From Amylostereum areolatum (Eukaryota > Basidiomycota > Agaricomycetes > Russulales > Stereaceae), in contig SAXG01000035.1 of NCBI GenBank assembly GCA_012932865.1, forward strand, positions 1-64,000: 64,000 bases of DNA, read 5' to 3'. Each line of letters begins with the position of its first letter. Within the stretch, counting starts at the first letter, position 1. Made by a program: the position numbers and the translations under genes. Shown in pieces: positions 40,636 to 50,679 of this stretch. Under the pieces are notes generated by a model. The model was given only the letters and a program-made list of their open reading frames with translations. It made no database searches and was not told where the DNA came from.

Positions 40636-40648
40636 TGGCCAGTAGAAC

Positions 40649-43600
40649 GTAGAGGGCGGATATGGAGGACACGTGGGAGGTGTAACATGTCTGTGAGAGT
40701 GGACTTGTGTATGAATGGCAGGCAGAATACGTGAAATCAAAGTGTATTTGAAGTTCTGTATCGTTGGCGCTTTTGCCCGTGAGTTGTATGTACATAAAGG
40801 CTGAAAGTGGAAGTTGCAGTTCTTCACGCGGCGGGCGCATATGATTCTGCCGTACGACAGCTGTGGCGCGCGCTGCTGTAAACGGATCTACAGGCTGCAA
40901 GAGGCTGCACCGGCAGAATAACACCACTGCGAGGTCCGGCAACCTAGAATACGGTCAATAATCAAGAACGTGCCCCGGCATTGGAAAACTTAGCTAACAG
41001 AAGACCCCGGCGTCTCAAAATTCGGCCATGCTCGATTCATTCTGTGTTCTAATGCAACAGAGGACTCGGTATGCCGTTGCAGATCTCCGACGTAAGATCC
41101 TAAACGCATAAGGTAGTTATCCCCGCCTCGCCATAGGGGTGCGGTTGGTTGTAAGGAGGTAGAAGAGCCTCAAGGTTGTCGCCGCGCTGTGAGTTGAGGG
41201 CTGTTGAGGGCGTCTGTCAGTTCGTGTTGGGTATCTTTTCGGATCGAGGGATGGGATGCCGCATCGTCCCCCTCATGCATAAGGCTGCGGTAACACGCAG
41301 AAAAGTAATCGAGATATCTTACTCGGTCCGAAGTTACATTGAGAACGATAGTTCCATTAGTTTGCGTGCGGACAGTACGCCCACTTCATATTATTCCGCT
41401 ATGAAGGGGGGAGGTCCGGTGAGCCTTGCAGAAAGAACAGGACATGACACGGCCTACGTTAACCACCCGTCCAAGAAGTCAACCCCGACCGTTCGTGTGT
41501 TTCGTCATCACTTTAAACGGTGAGAAGAGGAGCCTTAAGTGACAGCGCGTATGACGACGACATCGGCGTCCCGCTCATCGCGGTTTGCATGAGCGTACCG
41601 CCGGCCGGAACGCGAGGCATACCGCACGTCGATGTTCGGAGTGACATCAGGACGGTAGGGTTGATAAGTACACGACGCGCCGGTGCTCGTCCGACCCGCT
41701 AAGTACGTGCGCCATAGCGGGAGTCCGCTGTGGATGGTACATGCAGGGGATCCAGATCCACGTGCGACGTGCGTGCGCTTGCTGGAAAGCCGATGACCGA
41801 TGATGTATGGATTTCATAGTAGAGGGTGTCAAGGGTATCGCGCGGAAGAGTCTGTGGGATGCTCTGATACCGGTTTGACTTGAACAAGACGGCTTCCAGA
41901 CATGCGAACGACTCGGAGGGACTCCAAAGGAACTACTAAGCCGTCGCGAGAGGTCCTAGATGACCACATAACCTCCGCGTGCAAGTCATAGGCGTCAGAG
42001 ATGAGTCCCAGAGGATGTCCTAAGGGTTGGGCTTGCCATTGTCGGGGTGGTTCATGAGTTGAAGGAGGTCGTTTGTCTGATGTCACACCCACCGGCAAGA
42101 AAAGTGACGTGACCTCGGTGACGAGTAATGCCGTCACAGAGATATGTTTCCTTGTTCTGAACCTCTTTATATTCATCACTGCACACGCCGACATATGTGC
42201 CAGAAGAAAACCTTGTCGTCTTCCATCCTATCTTCCGAGCATCGCAATTCGATTACTCAACTTCGCTCCTCCACGATGCGCGGCAGTTACGGAAGAATCC
42301 GATGAACGTTGAACAACTGGTCGACTCCGTGCGAACGGCGAACGCATGAGCCGCCGTCAGCCTGGACGAGATGATCGCGAAGGTCATTGGCCATTCCTTC
42401 ATGACCCCATATATGTCAGTCAATTCCATGCAATCATCCCTATCCTCAACCATCTGACATGGTCAGGCGTACACTCTGTCCTGGCCCGGACTCGATGTTC
42501 TGAGGTCGACTCCAAGCTGATGTTTCGTTCCTCCCTTCCCCCCTCAAACCTGCAAAGGGCACCATTGTGTTCATTTTTGTCCCGGTGACGTTATCGCAAT
42601 GAGTAACGAGAGGACGCAAGAAGTTTGCAGGGTGCGGTGGTCGTGTGCGAATTACGACATGGGGGAGTGGTATCTGACTGAGGCTTGAAGCAACGATAGA
42701 TCGTTTGGCACTGAAGTTGTGCTGGCAGGGAAATACTGACGGTGCGTGCTCGCCGATTAGGTGTCAATGCTCAAGTCCGACGATGCGGGAGAAACATCGT
42801 CAGCGGGATCAAGGAATTGAACAGAAGGAGCCTAGCGGTGTATTGCAGTCGGTGTTTCTGTCCTGTTGTTGAGAGCAAATATGACCGCGTTGGTGTCTTC
42901 TTTCCTCTTGGAATGCGCACGGTCAAATTTGTGGAACAAAGTCCTTGACGCGCTCAGTGTAGCCATGCCGATGCATTGCCTGTCTTGCAAAACCCGTGGA
43001 TTGACCCACAGCTGATATCGACAGTGACTGTTCGGTTCAGCCCCGACGGCAGAAATTCAACATTTAGGTGAGCGGGTTTTACCTTGCACACGAGTCTTAA
43101 TCTCATGCACGTTTCGCCTGATCTCACATTCTCAGGCCTCACTGCAAAGCAATGTCCTTCGAATTCGCTCCGACTTTCACACAGACAGGCTACATGTTAC
43201 TCTTTCCCCCGAAATCGGAGATGAAGCTGGAGGGTCCCTGGATACACACGGTCATGTGCGGCGCGCTGTGGAGCCCATACACAACCTCTGGCTCAGCGGC
43301 TTTCTGTTTACAGCGGTGACTTTCAATGCAAGTTCAGCTTCCGTTCAAAACTTGTATTTCTGAGTCCCCGCTTCGTCTTATTCCACTGGCAGCAATAGTG
43401 TGCGAAGGATGTGGTGTCTGCCCTCAAAGAGAGTCGAAATCTGGGGTGAATGATCGATCCCCCCGAGTCATCTCCGTAGGTATCAAACCTTCGTATTGGA
43501 GGCTCGAAGTTTTACCCGCAGGTCTGCAGTGGCATGTATGATGGTGGTCTGTGGCTCGGACCGTCACCTTGCCCCTTCGATATGTGTGAGATTCCTCTAT

Positions 43601-44915
43601 TTTTCGTATATAGCGCAACTCAATCCGTTTCCTGCACAGCGCCAGGCCGTGGATGTGTAAACCGATGAACGCCTCCGCCGCGGGAGAAGACTCACTGCTT
43701 AGACACATCCTCGGCGCCGCGTTTGCATTACTCGCGGACGAATGCAAGGCTGTATCTCTCTGAATCGTACCATCGGCGCCCGCCGGCTTTGTCGTCTTTG
43801 CGCCTGTATCCGGTGGCACGAAGAGGGGGTAGGTGCCGTTTAGGTGGACCCATGATGGGTTCTGCCGTAATTTCGCGCGAGCAAATCATCCTTCCAGACG
43901 CCCATGTTCCGTTCGCTGTGTTCGACGCTATCTTTGCCTGGGGTTCAACAATTTCGGACCGCTGAAGCTGGGGGACATAGAACAGTGTCCTGGACTATGC
44001 TAGGGCTTAGTAGGGTCGTCAGCTGGCCGCCTTCGTGAGGGCTGTCTGATAGCGGACCGTGTGGTGCCTCTGCGTCACTTTATTTCGCGTCACAGGAGCT
44101 TGGGGGGACGGGCTCAAGAGTCGAAACCCTGGAGTGTTGACGCGACGGTCGAACTAATAGACGGTTTTTGCGCGTTATCAGGGCGTTCACCGCTGTTCCC
44201 GTGCTTCTAGGATGTTCACAAGGCGCGACACTTCGGTTCTTCCCCTTTCTCAGGACCGTATGTCACGTCCTCCGTATAAGTCTCAGGCTTGAATACGACG
44301 CAGGAGAGGAAAGAGTGCAGACGCTGACACTGTCGTAAACCGGAGTATCGGGGAGCGCTAAGTGAGCATGGGGGTGGAACTTTCGGCTGTATGAAGGCTC
44401 TCCAGGTATTAATAAAGTTCAGTTAGTCTTGCCTGGGTCTGCAGCTTGGAGGGAGCACGTACGATTAGGACCCTCGATGCTTCAAAGTGATAGTGCGTCC
44501 TAGATCCCCATCCGATATCCCGCGCGAATATCTACGTCCTTATGGAAAGAGGAGAAAGAGGAGGCTGTCCGGAACGGGGAGGCGTTCATCGATACAACAG
44601 GAAGGGTTTGCACGTGGAGGTATGGTCTAGGGCGGTCTGTCATATGCGCAAAAATACACGCCTGCGATGTCTGCAGAACCTTCTTGTTAATCTGCTTTCT
44701 TCGTTAGACGACGGAAGGCTATGTGCACTGTGGAGGGACCTGCACTGCACGCCACCGTCACGGGTCAGCGGGGAGCATCCGGGCCGGGTAATGGACATAG
44801 GCACGCGGCCAAGAAAGGAAATAGGAACTGTTATGTAAACGCTCTCCTCCTGGATATTGCCTTTGGTTTTACATTTGGTGCCGTTTCCGTGCTTGTGCTC
44901 TGCTCCCCGACCGCA
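40649..44915. other. 4.3 kb gene-poor stretch
   Basis: The first part is probably the displaced 3' flank of aldo-keto reductase no. 1, continuing after the right copy of GTAGAAC. I found no exon chain with recognisable motifs. Short readable pieces near 42.95-43.40 kb (such as PWIDPQLISTVTVRFSPDG) hint at a decayed gene but cannot be assigned. Frames on both strands are short. Confidence 0.45.
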
Positions 44916-44922
44916 TATATAA
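44916..44922 (+). promoter_or_regulatory. TATA box of the inositol oxygenase gene
   Basis: TATATAA lies 146 bp upstream of the ATG at 45,068 and is followed by a long pyrimidine-rich tract of CCTTTCC/CACC units, usual around fungal transcription starts. Confidence 0.55.
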
Positions 44923-45067
44923 TGAACCCTACAATCCCCTTTCCTTTCCCCCATCACCCTCCCCGCCACCCACCGTCTCCCCGTTCTCTAGGCCGCTTTC
45001 CGCTCCGCCACCGCCTTCTGAGCGATCTTCCGAAGTCACCGCTCGTTCCGCCCCGCCACCCCGAGTC

Positions 45068-46313
45068 ATGCCCGCCGTTACTGTGCCGACGCGCGACGGT
45101 CGTGCCTTCGACGCCGTCTCTGACGCCGTGGACGATGGTGCATTTCCTCCCGTGGCATGTGGCCTCCGACAAGGCTAACCTCCGTCGCAGTGAACGTCCA
45201 AAAGCTCAAGTTATCGAGCGAGAAGTCCAAGTTTGACGCCGAGAAGGACAAATCGCAGTTTAGGCAATATGAAGAGGCATGCGACCGCGTCAAAAACTTC
45301 TACAAGGAGCAGCATGGTGCGCGGTGGCCGACCATATATGTCTCCGTCCGTGCTCATGATCCCCCCCGTCTACATCACAGAAAAGCAGACCGTCGAGTTC
45401 AACATCAAGGCTCGCGTCAAGTTCAACAGCACGAAGCGTGCTCGCATGGGCATCTGGAAGGCCATGGAAATGCTCAACACGCTCGTCGACGACTCCGACC
45501 CCGATGTACGTCATCTGTGAATCATCTAGGAGCGCTTTTAATGACACCCTTCGTTTTTTCAGACCGATCTGTCGCAGATTGAGCACCTGCTGCAGACCGC
45601 AGAAGCTATGCGACGCGACGGTCAGCCCGAGTGGATGCAGGTCACTGGGCTCGTCCACGATCTCGGCAAACTGCTTTACATGTTCGGGTCCGAGGGGCAA
45701 TGGGACGTCGTCGGCGTGAGCTTTGTTCCACGACCTAATTTCCGCGGTTCTCCTGACGATGAAACGCAGGACACCTTCGTCGTTGGCTGCGCTTACTCCG
45801 ACAAGATCATATACCCCCAGACGTTCGTCGCCAATCCCGACTACCAAGACAGCGTGTACTCGACGGAGTATGGCATCTACAAGCCGCACTGCGGGCTGGA
45901 CAACGTGATGCTCTCATGGGGCCACGACGAGGTACGCCCTTCGTGATTGTAGCATCGTTTCAACCGTTGATGTGATCTTCGACCGCTAGTACCTGTACCA
46001 CGTATTGAAGGATCAAAGCTCTTTGCCCGACGAGGCGCTCGCCATGATCCGCTACCACAGCTTCTACCCGTAAGCCACCCTCGTGTAATATGTTTGCTAT
46101 GTCTCGGAACTAACTTTCACGATCAGGTGGCATCGTGAGGGCGCGTACAAGCACCTGACCAACGAGCGGGACGAGAAATACCTCGAAGCCGTGCAGGCGT
46201 TCAACCCGTACGATCTCTACAGCAAGAGCGACGATGCCGTCAGCGCGGAGAAGCTACGCCCATACTACGAAGGCCTCATCGCGAAGTTCTTTCCCACAGA
46301 GCTCGACTGGTGA
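45068..46313 (+). CDS. MIOX: myo-Inositol oxygenase
   Basis: Seven exons (45,068-45,137, 45,191-45,316, 45,381-45,505, 45,563-45,715, 45,770-45,931, 45,990-46,069, 46,127-46,313) give 300 residues, the usual MIOX length. The enzyme cleaves myo-inositol with O2 to D-glucuronate at a mixed-valent di-iron site. The ligand set known from mouse MIOX can be located: His in [10 protein letters not shown], His-Asp in GLVHDLGK, His in LSWGHDEY, His in [10 protein letters not shown] and Asp in FNPYDLYSK. Signature blocks [13 protein letters not shown] and ending FPTELDW are present. It is cytosolic. A HAD phosphatase follows on the same strand and an aldo-keto reductase lies beyond it on the other strand. 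Confidence 0.95.
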
Positions 46314-46914
46314 ATATTGAATTGTCTGGGCTTGATCATTATCACATCTTACCCTCTTCGCTGTCCTGTGTACATCGTTTATGTTTTCTCCGTCAGAACG
46401 TCAGGCAGGTTCCGCGGTATAGCTTGCTTTCGATCCTTCGTCGTAATGACCTTGTTTTCATGTTCTCGAGCGCGGATGAAGTACTTTAGACATATACCTT
46501 TTATCCCTCTCTTACATACACGTTGTAGAATTATAATACCTTTCTCGTCCCCTGTTTTGCTCCACTCGCAACCGGGGCTCCAAATTCCACAGCCAATCTT
46601 TGATCGTTTATTCGTCGGCGCCTCATCGTGGGCACCCCCTAATGTGGGGCACCGATTTTTTTTGAAGCCGCCATTGGATCGATTGAAAGTCGTCAAAAGC
46701 CGGGTTAGAAGATAACGTACTAGAAGATAAGATCTTGCGTCATAGATGGGAACGCGGGCAAAACGAGGGGACCCTGAAACTCGACTATTTATCTGACAAA
46801 ATTTGGGCTATGCACTCTTCACTCCTTTCCACCAGGATACCACATCGCCAGTTCTCTGCTGGCCAGACTTCGCTCTCTTTTATCTCATAGACTTACGCCC
46901 CTCTGCTCTCGCCA

Positions 46915-48178
46915 TGGCCGAAGAAACAGCGCCTCAAAGCACGCTTCCCTACCCCCCGATCCACCAGGACAAGAAGTTCGTGGTGCTTTCTGACTGGTGA
47001 GTCCTCCTGATTCTTGGCAGCACACGTACTGTCGCCTTTTTGGCGCTCGGCGGTGTGCCGTCACGGACATTCGCTCACTGAGTTACGACAGGGATGGCAC
47101 TATCACTACGCACGATTCGAATGACTGTGAGTTGCGTGCCGATCGGGATACCTCATGCAACTGACGATGTTATGACATAGACCTGACCGACAACCTCGGG
47201 TATGGTAACAAACGTCGTCGCGAACGGAACCAGGACATCCTCTCGGGTGCCATGCCGTATAGGTGCGTGCTGCACTGCAGACCACCTGCGTCAAGGCCGG
47301 TCGCTCACGCTCACGCTCATGTATGGATTCAGGGACGCGTTCGCTGAGATGTTAGAGAGCGTCAGCAAGAAGGGTCATAAACTAGATGAGTGCGCGAAGA
47401 TCCTCCGAGAGAGTACGTCCTTGCCCACATCCCGCGCGCTCACCGCCGGCTTCTAACCCCCACCGGCAACCCAGACATCGTCTTAGACCCCGGCTTCAAG
47501 GAGTTCTACTACTTCTGCAAGGCTAACGACATCCCATTTGTCATCGTCTCGAGGTGCGCAACCTTCACTATCTCCGAGCTGCGCTGTCGAGACTGAGACC
47601 CACAACCCGATCCTCCCCCTCCTCCTCACCAGCGGCATGGAACCCATCATCCGCGCCGTCCTGTCGAACCTTCTCGCGGAGGAAGCCGACAAGATCGATA
47701 TCATCGCGAACGCGGCTGATGTGCAGGCTGACGGCAGCTGGTCGCTCAAGTACCGTCACCCCAGCAGGTAGGACCAACATGCGTTGGGTTTGGACGCCGG
47801 CAGAGCGCTCACGGGTCGGACATCATAGCGGCTTTGGGCACGACAAGAGCCAGGCGATCCTTCCTTACCGTCGGCTCGAGCACCCGCCAACGCTGTTCTT
47901 CTTCGGCGATGGCGTATCTGGTACGTTGACGTCCCGCCTCGTTTTGGGGAATGTCCGGACTCATGCGGTGGGCAGACATGTCGGCCGCCAAGCATGCGGA
48001 CTTGCTGTTCGTCAAGGAGAAGCCGTATGGCGACAACGACCTTGCGGACCATTGCCAGCGCGAGGGCATCAAGCACCTCATCTTCACTAACTTCGCCCAG
48101 GCCGTTCCTGTGGTACAGTCGATTGTAGAAGGTAAGAAGTCGACGGAGGACTGGCTCAACGTGGGGCGCTGCACATAG
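46915..48178 (+). CDS. HAD-superfamily phosphatase, MtnX/phosphoserine-phosphatase-like
   Basis: The multi-exon gene starts at ATG 46,915 (CC before ATGG) and ends at TAG 48,176-48,178. Motif I is LSDWDGTITTHDSND with the nucleophilic Asp. Motif II is the Ser of FVIVSSGMEP, the Lys is in HDKSQAI, and the acidic motif IV is LFFFGDGVSD. The IVLDPGFKEFYYFCK block resembles MtnX-type HAD-IB enzymes, which dephosphorylate small molecules. Length is about 265 residues with no targeting signal. The substrate cannot be read from sequence. It is encoded 600 bp downstream of MIOX on the same strand and is convergent with aldo-keto reductase no. 2, with 165 bp between stops. Confidence 0.8.
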
Positions 48179-48343
48179 ACGGACTCGCTATTAGAATGTA
48201 GGGCCGGAGACATAGAGAAGTACGATGAACGAGTTATGATATTGAACAGAGGTCACTTCTACTGCAGCTGTTGGAACTGGCGACGACAACGCCCATTGCT
48301 CCAAGGCCCATGATTCACGAGAGTTTATACATGTTTGGGGGGC

Positions 48344-49771
48344 CTAAAGGGGAGGCGTATCCGAGAGGAGGAAGTCCGCCCATCCCGGGGGATAGCGATC
48401 ACCAACGACCTCCAGACCTTCCGCAAGCTCTCTGACGCGCTTCAACTCCTCGGTAGTGAGCTTGACGTTTAACGCACCCAAGTTCTCTTTAAGGTACTGT
48501 AGCACGCGTGTGAGCACCCATTGTGCGTGCGAGGTCAACGGATGGATGCAGTGGCTCACCTTGGTGCTGCGTGTCCCGGGGATGGGGATGACGTCCACGC
48601 CCTGCGCGAGAAGCCACGCGAGGGCCACCTGGCCAGACGTCGCGCCGTGCTTGTCGCCGATCTGCTTGATGTTGTCGACGAGGCCCAAGATCTTCGGGAA
48701 GTTCTCCTTGCTGAACCGGGGCATCCAGCGCCGTCCATCGTCCTCTGCGAAGTCCTCCGGGCCGCTCTGTTGTCGCGCGCACGCATGTCGTCAGTAAAGC
48801 CTGCGAGGGCGAAGGAAGGACAGGAAGGAACGTACGTATCGCCCGGTGAGCAGCCCGCGGCCAAGCGGGGAGTAGGCGACGATCTTGATTCCGAGCTCGC
48901 GGCAAGCCTTGAAAAGGCCGACGGAGCCCTTCTCGATGTCCAGGCAGAAGGGAGAGTATTCAACCTGGAGGGCGGCGATGGGGTGAACTGCGTGTGCACG
49001 GCGGAGGGTTGCTTCCGAGACTTCGGAGATGCCGATCTGTTTGACCTTGCCTTCCCTGTGATCGAATGGTCAGAAGGAAAAAGGCGGGTGGATGGGGATG
49101 CTCACTTCACGAGTTCAGCCATCGCTCCGATGGTGAGCTAGAAAGCAACGGTAAGTTCCTTGAATATCAGCATGCTGTGGTAAGTTACCTCGATGGGTGT
49201 CTTCGGGTCCGCACTGTATGATATCACACCTTGTGAGCAGATCCTCTTAGGCATGAGAGGTCGAAGACGTACCGGTGGAGGTAGTAGAGGTCGATGGAGT
49301 CGACGCCCAAGTTCTTCAAAGATTGTTCGCAAGCTGCCTTGATGTACTCCGGCTTGCCATTGACCGAAACGACGCCATCGACGAAAATGAACCCGACCTT
49401 GGTGGCCAAGAAGATGTCGTCGCGCTTGCCAGAGCGCTTGAACCTGTCACAACGGGTTCAGCATCGGCTGGCGAGAGAAAAGGCAAATGCTAATCTACCA
49501 TTTACCGAGGAGCTTCTCAGAGTCGCCGTATACATCGGCGGTGTCCCAGAATGTTTCCCCTGATGCATAGACGGCGTCGAGGAACTGTGGATGAAACACG
49601 TCAAATGAGACGGGTCGTAGGTGTGGGCGAAGCGTCGAGGGGAACGCGCACCTGCAGTCGCTCTTCGTCGGTCCCGACGGCGCCGTAGTTGACGGACATG
49701 CCCATGGTCCCGAAGCCAAGTGCAGTCACGTCGACGTTGCCGATCTTGCGAGTTGCGAGGGTAGGAGACAT
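48344..49771 (-). CDS. Aldo/keto reductase no. 2 (YakC/IolS-like)
   Basis: The minus-strand gene starts at 49,771 with [20 protein letters not shown] and ends at TAG 48,344. Catalytic residues are visible: Asp and Tyr in [11 protein letters not shown], Lys in FLATKVGF and His in DLYYLHR. Next come [31 protein letters not shown] and the cofactor loop IPIPGTRS. The C-terminal half includes [15 protein letters not shown]. This is the long-chain AKR type often annotated as pyridoxal reductase, YakC or IolS. Next to MIOX it could reduce an aldehyde such as glucuronate, but that is inference from position only. It may share its upstream region with the divergently oriented gene at 50,680. Confidence 0.88.
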
Positions 49772-50679
49772 GATAAGCAGGCTGGAGTTGAGAGGGGATG
49801 AGAGGTATGTTTATGGTTGGGCACATTCTCGTCGATCCGCCTCCTCTTATACCCGCGCGTGCTCCTTCCAAATCTGGGTCAGGATGTCCACATCTGCGCG
49901 CGCATGGGGGCGGCGAACGTGGGTTGAAGGTGAACAATAGCGTGGAATTGACAAAGATCTTTTGAGTGATTGGCCCCACTACAGACCGAGGGGTCGTTCA
50001 CCATGGCCTGGGGAGCAGAGGTACGGTAGCGATTGCTGAAGTGAAGTGGGTCCTCGTTGATTCCCCTGGTCTTGACTGAGCAGCTCCGAAAAGGTCGGTC
50101 GGTTGCCTCGGGGGTTGGCCGAGGACAGTCACCAGCTTGGTAAAGTACGTATATCTCGTGCCCGAGGAAGTACCACGACATTCAGGTGAAGAATGTCTTG
50201 AGATGCTCCTGTAAGTACTACTAAATAGTAAGTCGAGTCAAACTTTCAATTGAGACAGGAACTACGCGTCTACTAGTAAAATTCACCGTTTCTCCCAGGT
50301 TTCTCCCAAAATCCTCCTTTCTTCTTCCATTCAGACAGATTTTTTGCAGTCTAGGAGAAGCTAAACTTCGTTCATCTAGCAAGTAGGTCAGGATTTGAGG
50401 CTAGCTGGGTAAGTAGCTGAGGGCCTGAGGGATTGCGATGGTGAAGGGCGGAACGTAACAACGCTTACGCCGTTTCAAACGCGGTGGATCATCACGTGAG
50501 TGACGTTAAAGCGCCGGTCCGCGCGCTCATAGGCGCCCATGCGGTCTTGTTCCGGCCGTCCAAACGGTCCATGCCGCCCCTTGGCTGCCCCGCATTTCAT
50601 TGCGAATTCGTCCGCCGTTTTTTTCTTTCTTCTACTTGTCACCTCATCGCGAAACCCCCACGCTCGATGATTTGATAGA
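49772..50679. other. Divergent intergenic region with a minimal uORF
   Basis: The approximately 0.9 kb lies between the divergent aldo-keto reductase no. 2 and the DHKTD1-like gene. Nothing coding is recognised. A two-codon upstream ORF (ATG ATT TGA, 50,667-50,675) ends 4 bp before the ATG of the downstream gene and could reduce its initiation if it lies in the mRNA. Confidence 0.4.

Larger units (their letters stand above)
38319..40641. mobile_element. Tandem pair of TIR-type non-autonomous DNA transposons
   Basis: The insertion is bounded by 7 bp duplications GTAGAAC at 38,312-38,318 and 40,642-40,648. It starts with TGGCCACGGGCAACG and ends with CGTTGCCCGTGGCCA plus TGGCCA. Inside are two collinear, diverged copies of one element meeting at a 31 bp near-palindrome (39,221-39,251). 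No transposase frame is present, so the copies would need an enzyme supplied in trans. Confidence 0.8.

Noticed and set aside
42950..43400. Possible exons (PWIDPQLISTVTVRFSPDG and following)
   Set aside because: No start, no consistent splice chain and no recognised domain.
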